Shown: one piece after another, positions 43,682-54,832 of the stretch
How the letters are laid out: every line of letters begins with the position of its first letter
How positions within the stretch are numbered: position 1 is the first letter of the stretch
Source: Zygaena filipendulae
Taxonomy: Eukaryota > Arthropoda > Insecta > Lepidoptera > Zygaenidae
NCBI GenBank assembly: GCA_907165275.2
Contig: OU015675.1
Coordinates: 2,373,501-2,437,500 of the forward strand
Length of the DNA stretch: 64,000 nucleotides
Reading direction: 5' to 3'
Program-made: the position numbers and the translations under genes
Notes under the pieces: generated by a model
The model's input: the letters and a program-made list of their open reading frames with translations, nothing else
The model's database searches: none
Told to the model about the DNA's origin: nothing

Positions 43682-46600
43682 CTGAAACAGACACTCGATC
43701 GGGTCATTTCCAATTGTACCCAAGCAACGGTGAGAAACGGAAAATTTTGTGCCAGTTCTGTAAAAAAATTTCAATTTGTCACATGGTTTTAGGGACAACA
43801 TGAGATATCACATGGGATTAACCGTAATCTCTGGATCTACTTAACCGATTTTGAAAATTCTTTCACTTATAGGAAGCTAAAGTGATCCTGAGTGACATAG
43901 GGCACTTTTTATCTCGGAATTCCCGCGGAAACTTCGAAATTACCGCGGGTGAAACCGTGGGGTTTGCTATTTAAATTATTTAAAATATAATGGAGCTAAA
44001 TGTAGCAAAACTTAAGAACATTGGACCAGTAAAACGTTTTAATCATTATATAAGAAACCTCTCACGTTTGACGTGGTAATTACCGATGCTGATAAATGTA
44101 CTTACTTACCTATACACATACCTCCAGTCATTTGGTGCAAAAATATGGAGGGATAAACCTGGATAGTTTTCCGGGAGTTTTGAAAATGGGCAATTTCATA
44201 GAACTTAGTTTTACAAAAAATAATGTTGGTGCATTACATAATATATTGTAGGAAATTTACTCTAGTTTAATTTTTTATATAAATATTTTTACCTTAGGTA
44301 GGTACAATGAGTCGGAAAGGGGTTATTGTCGAAAAACTACTATTGGGCGCCATTTTTTCAATATGGCGGCGCGAGCGGCATAGATACGTGGCCAAGTTGA
44401 AATTCGGAAAAAGCACATCGAAATCTATAAAATTACTCATTTTCAAAACTCCTGGAAAACTAACAAATGACTGGATTATAGTTTAAAAGTAAAAAAAAGG
44501 TTAGGCCCGAATTAACAAACGTTTCTTACACTTTGCCTTGATTAACTTTAGGTACTGAATTCGCTGTAATAATTTACCACTTAACCATGAACAGTATATT
44601 TACTGATAAATAGCTTTAGAAATTAAGGCTAAAGTCAGCTCTTGCAGACTAGATTTTATAAGTTTACCAACCTACACAGGCGACACCGAACGATTGCGTT
44701 TATGACCGTTTGTTACTTTTGATGAATACCGATTAAAACTAAATGGGCTGGTTGACTTTTGACTTGATTTTTTTTTATCCGGTTTGTAGATTCATAATAG
44801 TAGATTGTCGCACTGAGCGCAAAGTGAGTTATTAATGCACGAGTGATGTGCATTAATTATTTTCACCAAGTCGGTTTTATTCAGCCGAACTTAATTTTCA
44901 GCTAGTATCTTTTTGATCAATCTACACGAAGTATACATGGGAGACATCAAACCTCTGTGGTTTTATTTGTAAAAGAAATACAAAACAAACAGGGCATTAA
45001 TGAAAAATACTTAAAATGAGATTTCATTAACATTTCTGCACTGTTTTGGTTCTAAGCAGAAAAGACGTCCTTCTTTTGTGTTCGGTTTTGTAGTGATTAA
45101 TGATAACACTACTACGTACTTGAAAGAAAATTTTGGACACGTATTTTTTTTCTTTTTTACGTACTTAATCAAAAAATAACGGCGATACCTACATTGAGTT
45201 GAAATTTCGCGTGACGTCACTATCCGGTGCTGTTTATATGGGGTATTATAGCGGTTAATGACGTCACCAACCCCCACCCTAAAGTTTAATGCACTATATC
45301 TAGGTATATTTTCATTAATTTGAAAAAACAAAAATACGTGTCCATTGTGTTTTTATTTTCTGACGGACTAATTAGAATTTTGATTTTTAAAAGTAGTGAA
45401 CATCCCTATTACAAAAACTTTTGGTCAAAAAGTTACAAAGATTGATTAAAAACGAACTAACTATACTTCCTTGCAATATTTATTTTCAAAACGCACGGAG
45501 CTTGAGAAGTTAAACTAAAATCAAATAATGTATGAGAAGGTAATTAAAATTTAGTTTAGCATGCAAAACATTTTACACTTTTGTTTACCGGGACAAAAGT
45601 ATCCCTGGTATCCAGGCTACATAGTCTGTTTTATTAAACAAACATCAAAATTCCCCGGATTGAATTACTCGGTATGAATAAAAAGTAAATCAGCCAAGTG
45701 CAAACGAAACAATGCAATAATTATTAGGGACAGCTCACACTGTGCATCGGTACAAGGTATTTCTTGGTCGGGTATGAGTGCCGATAGGTCGACATAATAG
45801 TCATTCGTAAATCTGGTAAAGTTTGAAAGTTAAGTCTCAAAATTTATATGTACGTAACTTAATCCGGTTTATACGTGCTTATACCCGGTCAAGAAAAATA
45901 TTAGCACTGACCGTCAACCTGGTGCTTGGGCTAGAACCCGATTTACGCCCAGGCGTTTACGGCCTTGTATCCCGGTGTAAACCCAAGCACCGGGTTGATA
46001 GCCCATGTATAGTACTGACGCACAACATATCGGCTTAGTGTGCTTTGGCCCTTAGGGCGACCTGCACCAAAACTTTAATCTTTGATTAGCGAAGTTTATT
46101 ATTTCATACCTACTAAAGTATAGTTAACACTTAACTTCATCCTAAATTCACCCACACTGAAAAAAACCCACATAAATTCACAAAAAAATTATTTAATTTT
46201 TAATTATATTTCGTTTTATTAATAACTAGCTGTGCCCCGCGGTTTCACCCGCGGTAATTTCGGAGTTCTCGCGGGAATTCTGTTCTCTGTACCCCTGACA
46301 ACGTGCATGCCAAATTTCATCCAAACCCGTTCAGCCGTTTTTGCGTGATTGAGTAACAAACATCCACACATCCACACTTTCGCATTTATAATATTAGTAG
46401 GATTTGATCTTGAAATTACCCTGCTGTTAAGGTACTCATTGTCGCTTAGTAAATATTGCCTTTCGAGCGTCGATATTAATTAAGTATAAGCAAACTATTA
46501 ATTTTTGACTAAATTTCAACTACCTATAAAATGTAGGTAAATCGAGATTAAATTATTGGTCCAGGACGTCCTCATTTTTATCACAGTTTCATTTACACAG

Positions 46601-49600
46601 CCGAACCACCATAAATGCCGTCACTCGGTACCGTCGGTGTAGGACTCACAGCGAATATAGTTAGTACCGTCAAAGTTACCGACTTGGCTAAGCAACGTCC
46701 GTTGATCCGGGCCTACTTACCTGTTGAACCGTTGGATATCTTTTTTTTCCTTCATCACTAAGGCATGTACGAGTTTTTCACCGCATGTTGAACATCATTG
46801 CGATGGACAACGTTGCGAGTTCAACTCGTTTTGGGACAGAAGTGTTTCGACAACATTACCCATAGTTTTTCGACTTCTCTCCGTGGCAATACCCAAAACC
46901 GAACAGCGTGATACGGGAGACCGTAGTTTCTTAAAACACAACTTCATTTTGCTTCACAGATATGTTGCGAGACTCAATTTTGCAAAAAAAAAAACTATTG
47001 CAGGCATCTGCAATCCTTTTCCAAACCACAAAAAACAACCTTGCAAGCATCATTCTCTTCCTCCACATTCATGAACGCCCTGAGATATGAGTTCTCTTGA
47101 TGAGCTGCATTCAATACGCGTCGATGAGACCCATTTTATTTCTAGCATCAAAAGCTAGACGTTACACACACGTGATCAGATTCATGCACCGCCTGTGAAG
47201 TCTTTCTTCTAGAAGAATTGAACTTCAGACTTTCTAACAAAACCTTACCTGTCGTTCGTTGCATGAGGTGATGATTCTGTATTTCTGGTGAGGCACTATC
47301 ACTATGAGAATTTTGCAGGACAGGCGTGAGGTAATGTGTGTATTTTACCTTATGCGTTGACTACAAATCCAATATCTACAGCATTAAAAACAACCGTTGC
47401 CTGTCGTTGTGTGAAGTGGCCATTCTGCCCTAGATACCTATGTATCTCTCGTGAGGTACCATCAGGTACCATAATGACCATTCACTATATAGATAGATAA
47501 CAGACGTCAAGTAATGCGTTTTACCGTACCTACGCGATCGTTTCAATATTCTCAGCATCAAAAACCTAACGAAATCCCTAAACTGACGTTGTATGAAGTG
47601 GTCTTTGTGCAATGTATCTCTCGTAAGGTACCATCAGGTACCATAATGACCATTATAGAGGACAGGCGTCAAGTAATGCGTTGTTATCGTACCTATGCGT
47701 TGGTATCAATATTCTGAGCAACAAAACCTAACGAAATCCCTAAACTGTCGTTGTATGAGGTGATTATTCTGAAATCTATCTCTCATGAGGTACCATCAGG
47801 TAGTGACTAAATGAGTCAGGTAATGATTGTTGTCGGGCACGTTGAGGGCAAGAGTGGTCGCGGAACACCGTCCCGACAACTGACATGGTAAAGGAGGCCA
47901 GGAAGTGCACCATCCAGCGTCATCACTACCCTCAGACCTCAGTCACGAGAGGAAACGACTAAGAAGAACGAGTTGTTACCGTAGGCAAGCGTTGGCTCCA
48001 ATATCCTCACTCCTCAGCTTCGGATACTAGAGCGTCGTCGTTACCTGTCGTCGTACGACGCGACCATCCGGCCCTGGATCTCGCGCGAGGGCGTGAACAC
48101 GACCAGCCCGCGCCGCTCCAGGCTGCTGAGCAGCTGGGGCTCCGTACTCTTCCCGTGCTTACACCTATTAGTTAGTTTTCACAAAAGACATCTTCTTTAA
48201 AATGCTCTCGAACGTTGTTTAACCGCCGCACCCAGAGTCGACTTTAATGATTACTTAGTTAACTGCCACTGATAACAAAACTGCCGCAATCAGGCAAGTT
48301 TAATAAATTAATGTTAATTGGCATTTAACTAATTAAGTTACATCTCACTAAATGCCAATTAACATTAATTTACTAAACGTCTCCGATTGCGGCAGTTTGT
48401 TTTAAAAATTTATACTTAACTAAGTAATCATTAAAGTCGACTCAGAGTGCGGCCGTAAGACCTAGAGTAATAAAGTCCACACTCTATTTTAATATCATAA
48501 TAATATCGTTTTTATATGTGTATATAGATATGTAATAGTGTGTTAACCCACACTGGAGAAATTTTGAGTTAATCATGTTTTATATTAAAATTATAGCGCC
48601 ATTTTGTGTCATCTTTTTTATGTTCAACAATTTGTTGGTATTTAAATAATGTAATAACGTAAACGTTCACAAAGTCATTTCCGTTCAACTTAGAAAATAA
48701 TCAGTCAGCAAATATACGTGCATCAGGGAAACTATTTTCAATTTAGGAATACATATTTAGGTCAGAGGGGTTACTATGTAACTTGTAGGTTTTACTTATT
48801 ATTTTTAGGCTACAATGGCAAAATATAGCGGTTTTGCGATTACAATAAGCACGTTTTGACACCTACAATATCAAGCAATCATCCAAAGTAAACGTACTTC
48901 GAAAGTTGAAGCTGTCTAAACATGATTAAATAATCACAAAATTGCTATTTTCTGATTGAAACTGAAATATGATAGCAACAAAAGTTACACAATCCCAATC
49001 GCCCTGCAGGTCGACATAATACTGTATTTGATTTTATTGGGCATCTAGACCTACATATTTTAGAGAAACAACTCAACAAGATTTTTTATGAATCCAAAAT
49101 ATGCTTATTTGTGAAAATAAAGAAAATGGATAAACTTGCCTGAATTGGGGCACAAAAGCTTTTACCACATGTCCGCGGCTTAAGAAATAATCTATGCAAA
49201 TCTTCAGACCTTTCACAGAAAACCCTTTACCTCTGGCGTGCCTGAAAAAGAGAAGAGTGAGAAAAAAATAAAATATAAAAATCTAAGCAAATGAGAGAAA
49301 AAACCAATTAAGGTAATAATATCAAAAGGGAAAGAAACAATGAACTCGATTAAAAAAACATTTTCGACAAAGACTTCATTTATATATTTCGCAAGAGGCT
49401 GTTATCTGCTACTACTGTTTCTTTCTATTTCCGACACATATATACACACAAGAATCGCTAGGTTTAAGGCCCGCCGCCCATTGTGACTTTTTGTCGACGT
49501 GACTTTCTGTCACTTAGTCAAGTGCAATGAAAACTATACTGAGTGCGCTCATTATGGTGACGTGACAATACGGTGACCTCAGTACATTTTTCATAAGTGA

Positions 49601-50981
49601 CAGAAAGTCACGTCGACAAAAAGTCACAATGGGCGGCGGGCCTAAAGGTAGTAGATACTTAGGTCCCTATAGTTATTTAGGTCTTGAATCTTGATAATGA
49701 TACAGAATACTATCAATACAAAGAAATTATAACATCAGAATACAAATACTCTAATACAACTCACTGCATAGCAACGTTGCTTCCATCGATGACAATCATC
49801 CTCAGTCCTGTTTTGTTTTTCACGTCGTGTTCCGGATTGTATATGTTACTACCTATGCTGTTTCGAGACAACTTCTTCCCGACGATTACATCTTTTATGT
49901 ATGTATCCTCCAAAGTGATCGTGGCTTGTGACGAGTTGTTCTGAATTACGGGAATATTTACGAAAATAATAAATATATACGAAGCAAGCCATAGCACTTA
50001 GACGAAAATATAACAACTAATATAATTTAGTAATTATGAGGAAGAAAAAGTGCAGTTGCAATGATACGAATGAGTGAGCCGTGGCTATCAGCTAGTTAGT
50101 AATAGGTAGGTACATAAACCTTATGCGATGTAAAAAAATTATTATGTCATGTTACTTACCCCTTTGCCCCTTATCATATCTTTTACACGTTTCGGCATAT
50201 TGCATCCATTGAAAATCTTTTGTGTTATTATGTCCAATAGTTCACCCTTATCCTCTGCGTTTAGCTTAGCAACGCAATTTGCAAAGTCTTTCATACGCTT
50301 CTTTTTGGATTTGTTAGTATTTTGCAACACAGTCACATCTGATTCACCGCTCAACGACAAACTACTTTTACTGCACGACACAAACAGACAGTCTTGTGTT
50401 TCGGATGTGTTCACTAAATCTATTACTGTATTCTGCACAGTGTTATCAAAATTATTGCCAGTGCTCTCTGTAGTTAAATCGATCGTTAAATATGAATCCC
50501 TATTGATTTGTTTAGTTACATCACAGTTTAAATTTTGTTCAACCACATTGTTGTCTGCTTTCACACGTGACACATTGGATACATTTAATTCCTGGAGTGC
50601 TTCATTCTCATCATTTGCATTTGGTGTAGAGCATACAACAGGTAGTAAACTACATCTACGTTTGGGTGTGGTAGCACTCGTAGATTCTGTAATAGTTACA
50701 GCATTCTCTTCGTCGTCATCAACAATTATCAAACTTGCATCATTGGGTTGAGGGCTATTGACTTTCCTATCACTGCCATCCAATGAGTGCTTACGTTTCC
50801 TTGTTTCGGTGTTGACAACAGTGACATCAACATCAGAATCTGTACAACTGCTGATCTTTAAAATGGAATCACTGCTCTGGTTTTTTAAGTTGTCAAATAA
50901 TCTTTTGATATTTTTTTTCTTTTTAGAACGATTCCTCTTTTTGATTTTCTTCAGTTTTGTGGAACTCATTGGGGCATTCAT
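43453..50981 (-). CDS. NYN/PIN-domain RNase, N4BP1/KHNYN/ZC3H12-like
   Basis: Five exons (50981-50160, 49940-49765, 49241-49140, 48164-48045, 43681-43453) join in frame to 482 residues. Residues 1-274 are hydrophilic: a Lys-rich nuclear-localisation-like start ([16 protein letters not shown]), KRKH and KRR patches, and three hydrophobic-acidic motifs resembling SUMO-interaction motifs (LIIVDDD 84-90, YLTIDLTTE 164-172, TVIDLV 185-190). Residues about 320-472 form the NYN nuclease fold: [11 protein letters not shown] (Asp326), [36 protein letters not shown] (Asp405, Asp406), VSGDNYRDL (Asp424), [19 protein letters not shown]. This matches Regnase-type RNases, which cut RNA using clustered aspartates. 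The protein ends 15 residues after PLGRNGP with no CCCH zinc finger, which favours N4BP1/KHNYN over ZC3H12. Intron 3 is GC-AG. Confidence 0.85.
43820..43960 (+). mobile_element. Helitron-like fragment
   Basis: GC hairpin segment (AATTCCCGCGG...CCGCGGGTGAAACCG) with a decayed end and no CTAG. In RNase intron 4. Confidence 0.4.
44124..44475. mobile_element. Foldback MITE
   Basis: Left arm from CCAGTCATTTG through AGTTTTCCGGGAGTTTTGAA; right arm is its complement ending CAAATGACTGG. Arms are about 55 bp with few mismatches. In RNase intron 4. Confidence 0.6.
45085..45400. mobile_element. AATT-type MITE, diverged copy 3
   Basis: Shares GACACGTATT, AATTTCGCGTGACGTCAC and GACGGACTAATTAGAATTTT with the copies at 33205 and 34756. 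The ends are not clean. Confidence 0.5.
46226..46402 (-). mobile_element. Helitron-like element, family A, complete
   Basis: CTAG at 46226-46229, TCCTACTAATATTATAAATG start at 46402 on the minus strand, inserted between A and T. In RNase intron 4. Confidence 0.7.
47200..47800 (-). pseudogene. Decayed tandem copies of RNase exon 4 edge
   Basis: Four blocks spaced about 150-180 bases apart repeat the exon 4 donor region: CCTGTCGTTCGTTGCATGAG (47248), CCTGTCGTTGTGTGAAGTGG (47401), a block at 47582 and one at 47736. Compare CCTGTCGTCGTACGACGCGA at the real exon (48044, plus strand). The next bases also align (GCCATTCTGCCCTAGAT versus ACCATCCGGCCCTGGAT). The adjoining intron aligns too (GTTGTTATCGTA...GCGTTGG versus GTTGTTACCGTA...GCGTTGG). 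The reading frames are broken and CG dinucleotides are lost, so these look like dead duplicated exons. Confidence 0.7.
48045..48164 (-). CDS. NYN RNase exon 4 (catalytic Asp-Asp)
   Basis: ACTAATAG acceptor, GTAACG donor. [20 protein letters not shown] then [11 protein letters not shown] and SYDDR. GC-rich, unlike exons 1-3. Decayed copies of its donor-side edge lie downstream at about 47220-47800. Confidence 0.85.
48222..48454. mobile_element. Harbinger-like MITE, copy 3
   Basis: CCGCCGCACCCAGAGTCGAC at the left and the complementary end at the right, flanked by TAA. Starts about 57 bases upstream (minus-strand sense) of RNase exon 4. Confidence 0.6.
48530..48690. mobile_element. MITE family 1, partial copy
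   Basis: ATAGTGTGTTAACCCACACT and the ATAGCGCCATTTTGTGTCA body are shared with 16661-16905. The other terminus is missing. Confidence 0.5.
48779..48992 (-). mobile_element. MITE family 2, copy 1
   Basis: About 210 bp. ATATGATAGCAACAAAAGTT at its right end and AAACATGATTAA inside match 61457-61672 in the opposite orientation. Confidence 0.5.
49140..49241 (-). CDS. NYN RNase exon 3 (GC donor)
   Basis: CTTTTTCAG acceptor. It reads [20 protein letters not shown] and ends VPQFR at AG|GCAAGT, a consensus GC donor. No GT near this point preserves both the frame and the domain. Confidence 0.85.
49467..49643. mobile_element. 177-bp foldback MITE in a short intron
   Basis: Arms AGGCCCGCCGCCCATTGTGA continuing about 50 bp through GTCGACGTGACTTTCTGTCA, with a near-perfect complement at the other end. 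It makes up a third of the 523-base RNase intron 2. Confidence 0.75.
49765..49940 (-). CDS. NYN RNase exon 2
   Basis: GTAATTCAG acceptor, GTGAGT donor, phase 0 in and 2 out. Starts [10 protein letters not shown] and ends with the first catalytic strand [11 protein letters not shown]. Confidence 0.85.
50160..50981 (-). CDS. NYN RNase exon 1 (disordered N-terminus)
   Basis: ATG at 50981 (AAGAAAATG context). 274 codons to a GTAAGT donor, phase 0. A frame continuing past the donor would stop seven codons later. It is basic at the start and acidic/Ser/Thr-rich after that, with the last 45 residues helical ([20 protein letters not shown]). Confidence 0.85.
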
Positions 50982-51722
50982 TTTCTTATTAATTGTTGAG
51001 GATATCGTTGTGGTAGATGATTTCTTAAAAGGAAAACATACTGATATTATATTGTCCTATTGTATAGTATTGTACCTGTTGGCAAACCTAATAAATAAAA
51101 TAAATAAAATAAAAACAAAATACAATTAAAACAACATATTTAATGGAAAATTTAGTGATAGTATGTTAAGAGTACTATCATCAACAACAATAGTTAAGAA
51201 GAAAAAAGCAAGAATGAAAGAAAGAAAAAATAAACATGATTGCTATGATATGCTATTTAACTAAGAGAAATTCTAGCTTTGTATTGACAAATCGTCTTTT
51301 ATTAAATTAACTGGTCAATCTACCATGGTTTCAACAACACTTATCAGTATCCCGTTGGAATTGTATCCCGTTGAAAGGATTAAAGTGCCCTAATATGTCA
51401 CTCAGAAACACTTAAGCTTCTGAAAAGTGAAAGAATTTTTAGTAGGTTAAGTAGTTTTTGAGTTTATCCATTAGACAATAGAGACAAGCATGCAAAAAAT
51501 CAAATCATTTCTTTTTATAATATTAGTATAGATTTTCAGTTTTCTAAAAAACCATAAGTTACAAGCATTCTGTCCTAACAATAGAGCCTACTTGATTTTT
51601 TTTTATAAAGAAAATTTGTAATAACTAATAATTATTAAGTTCTAACTATAATAAGTATTTCAATTAAATCTTCAACTAACTTATATTTAAAAATTAAACT
51701 CCTAATTTTACTATATCAGAAA

Positions 51723-52216
51723 TCTATACTTATAATAAATAATAGAGATGTCAATTCTGTACATTGAATATATATTTAAAATTAATATTGGAGGATGAAT
51801 GGTGATCGATACCACAGATAATAAATACTGTTGATACTGATGCCAAAGTTTTTGTCTGTCTGTCTGTCTATCTGTATGTGCACACATGGGTCAAAAACTA
51901 CTGAAGGGATTTTAACCAAACTTGGTACGATTGTAGTCCATACTCCTGGGCAGGTTATAGGCTATAGAACATAATGCTAAGACACAGAGGAGCTGAGCAG
52001 TGACGATAAATTTAAAGTAAGTCGGATGAAAATGCGCTTTCGAGCTCTTATCCTCGCATATGTTTACTCAATCATGCAAAAACGGCAGAACGGATTTGGA
52101 TGAAATTTGGCATGCACGTTGTCAGGGGTACAGAGAAGGACATAGGGTATTTTTTATCCCTGAATTCCCGCGGGAACTTCGAAATTACCGCTGGTGAAAC
52201 CGCGGGGCACAGCTAG
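51723..52216 (+). mobile_element. Helitron-like element, composite family D, complete
   Basis: TCTATACTTATAATAAATAA start after A, ...CACAGCTAG then T at the end, 494 bp. It matches 38806-39282. Confidence 0.75.
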
Positions 52217-53590
52217 TTAAAAATAATTTCTGTCACTAAAGAACAATTTTTTTACATAGTTTCCTAAATTGATGAATTAATGTAAAAATCTATTTCAATG
52301 TTACAGTGATTTTTAATGCTTATAAGTACTATTTTTAATTTGAGTATTGACAGTATGAATATTAAATAATTATAATATAGTAGAACCAGTAACCACCAAA
52401 CTGCAAATAGAAACCAGTATAGAACAGTAAAACCATTAATTTCAAAAACCTTCAACATCTCACATCCATAAACACATACACACAATATGTGGATTCAAGT
52501 GGGAAAAAGCAGACTTTTGATAAGATTCATCAGAAAATAAAAGTTATTATATTAAGACACTGTTTTGGAAAGTAATGTTTTGGCAGTTTTTTAGTGTTTT
52601 ATTTTTCTATATTTTGAGCTGATGCCTTTGGGGTATGTTCCGTAAATACTGAGAGCACTGTAAGGCATGACGTCACTGCAGTATACTGGGAAGCCATTCC
52701 TATAAAACTAGCTATACTGAGCAATACTGGTTACTGGTTAAAAAGGGATGCAGTAAGAATAATGTCATCCATGTCATTAACATGTCACGCTGTCAACCAC
52801 TCATGTCAACCGACTGACACGGTTGACCAGTCATTGGTCCAAGGTTGATCATGCAATTAAACTGAGAGCACCTAACCTCGAAAGCGCCAGTGGTCAACCC
52901 CTTAACAGTACAAAAATCGCAACGATTATGATGTCATACCCTTACTGCGGATACTGCGGCAGTATACTAAAAGTTATTCGGAATGAATTTCAGAGCACTG
53001 TGGTCAGTGCTATCAGTGCATTTCGGAACATAGGTATCCCTAGTGACTGTCTCAAGAGATTTTGGACCATAAACTGTAGTTTAAAATTGTTCAATGAAGC
53101 TAATAAAACTAGCGACAGTTACTGAGAAAAGGACATTTTGAGATACTATAGTCACGAATTTCGTGAAAAAAGTGCTTTGTTATGATATGAGAAGTACCAA
53201 ATGTGAAGGTTAGAAATCATTTAAAAAAAGTTAGGTACACAGCTTTCAATGCATCACAAAAGCAAGGGCATGCTTAAAATTCAGTGATTGTTTTACCTAC
53301 CTAGGTTACTTACGTATTCTTATAAAATGGATACACAAAAATAAAATAAACACTAATCTACGCAATAATATAGGTAGGTACTTAGTTAATTTTTTTAACT
53401 AACAGTGGAGCGCGTCAATGACGGCTTTCCCATAGCGTAGGCGAGTTATAATAATTTTTGCGTAATAAAAATAAAAGTTAACTAGATTTAACACAACACA
53501 ATACAAAACACAAATTAATTAGACTTATGTCTATACAAAATTTTTGTAGCAGAAATCGAATAAAATTGAAAAATCAAAAATGTCAAGATG

Positions 53591-54439
53591 TTTTTTTTTT
53601 GGTGAAGTTTACCCACAGAGTAAAGAGTAAACCCCTTTCGAGGAAGGCAGAAGGAAACTTAGTCCATATAGCCAATTCAGTAGTATATATTTCCTCTTCT
53701 GGAGTTATTTACATCAAAATGCATTGGTGAGATGCATTTCGATGCTTTACCGGAACTTTTGGCTGCAAATCTTTACAGTACCTTAATAGGACGCTTTGTG
53801 GGAAGTTGCATAGTAAAATGAAAACCTCCCGACGAACGCCCTATTTCATCTTATTTCACTGTTTCCGCACACTGTTCATCACTAATCGATCACTATTATG
53901 CAAAATCCACTATATTCACATAATATAATCACGATAAACTAATTTCCAAAACAAAGAAATAAAACTGACGTCCACTCTGCCAAAAATCTCGCCAAAAGTT
54001 CAACTACTTTTTTTTTGGTGAAGTTTACCCCAGAGAGAAGGTAATCACTGCGTGGTTTACCCCTCTCGGGGAAGGCAGAAGGAATCTTAGTCCATATAGC
54101 CAATTCATTAGTATTTTCTTCTTCTGAAGTTATTTACATCGAAATGCATTGGTGAGATACATTTCGATGCTTTACCGGAACTTTTGGCAGCAAATCTTTA
54201 CAGTTGAACCTTAATAGGACGTTCTGTGGGAAGTATAGTAAAACGAAAACCTCCCGATGAACGCCCTATTTCATCTTATTTCACTGTTTCCGCACACTAT
54301 TCATCACTAATAGATCACTATTATGCAAAATCCGCCATATTCACACAATATTAATCACGATAAACTAATTTGCAAAACAAAGAAATAAAACTGACGTCCA
54401 CTCTGCTAGAAATCCCGCCAAAAGTCCAGTCCAACTACA
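53591..54439. repeat. Direct tandem duplication, about 420-bp unit
   Basis: Copy 1 is 53591-54007 and copy 2 is 54008-54439. Each starts with a T-run and GGTGAAGTTTACCC, contains AGGCAGAAGGAA and GCATTGGTGAGAT, and ends near CCAAAAGT then CAACTAC. Identity is about 90% by eye. On the minus strand each copy ends in an A-run, so they may be two retroposed copies. No ORF. Confidence 0.75.
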
Positions 54440-54612
54440 AAGCGAGTTGTATTGCCATAAAAGAGATTTTTTTAAATTACATAGTTACCTGCTTATGGCT
54501 ACTAGTCTTTCAGCCAGATACAAAAATATTATTATAATTAAAAAAAAGCAAAGTGACTAGGTAGATAAATGAGAAATTGTAAGGCATAGCTAGTTTATAA
54601 TATTAGTAAGGA

Positions 54613-54832
54613 CTAGCTGTCCCGCGCGGTTTCACCCGCGATAATTTCGAAGTTCCCGCAGAATTGTTTCATACAAACTTTTCAACCCCTTTTCACCCCC
54701 TTAAGGGTTGAATTTTCAAAAATCCCTTCTTATCAGATGTCTACGTCATACAAAGAACACACCCTACAAGTTTCAGGTCTCTACGATCAGCGGTTTAGGC
54801 TGTGCGGTGATCAATCAGTCATTCAATATAGA
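54613..54832 (-). mobile_element. Helitron-like element, family C, complete
   Basis: CTAG at 54613-54616, TCTATATTGAATGAC start at 54832 on the minus strand, between A and T. Confidence 0.65.

Noticed and set aside
45011..45331. 106-codon minus-strand frame
   Set aside because: Covers the diverged AATT-type MITE; no domain.
46724..47074. 116-codon frame in RNase intron 4
   Set aside because: Starts without ATG and lies next to the decayed exon copies; no domain or splice support.
50149..50751. A 200-codon open frame antisense to RNase exon 1
   Set aside because: Shadow of the long real exon on the other strand; no domain.
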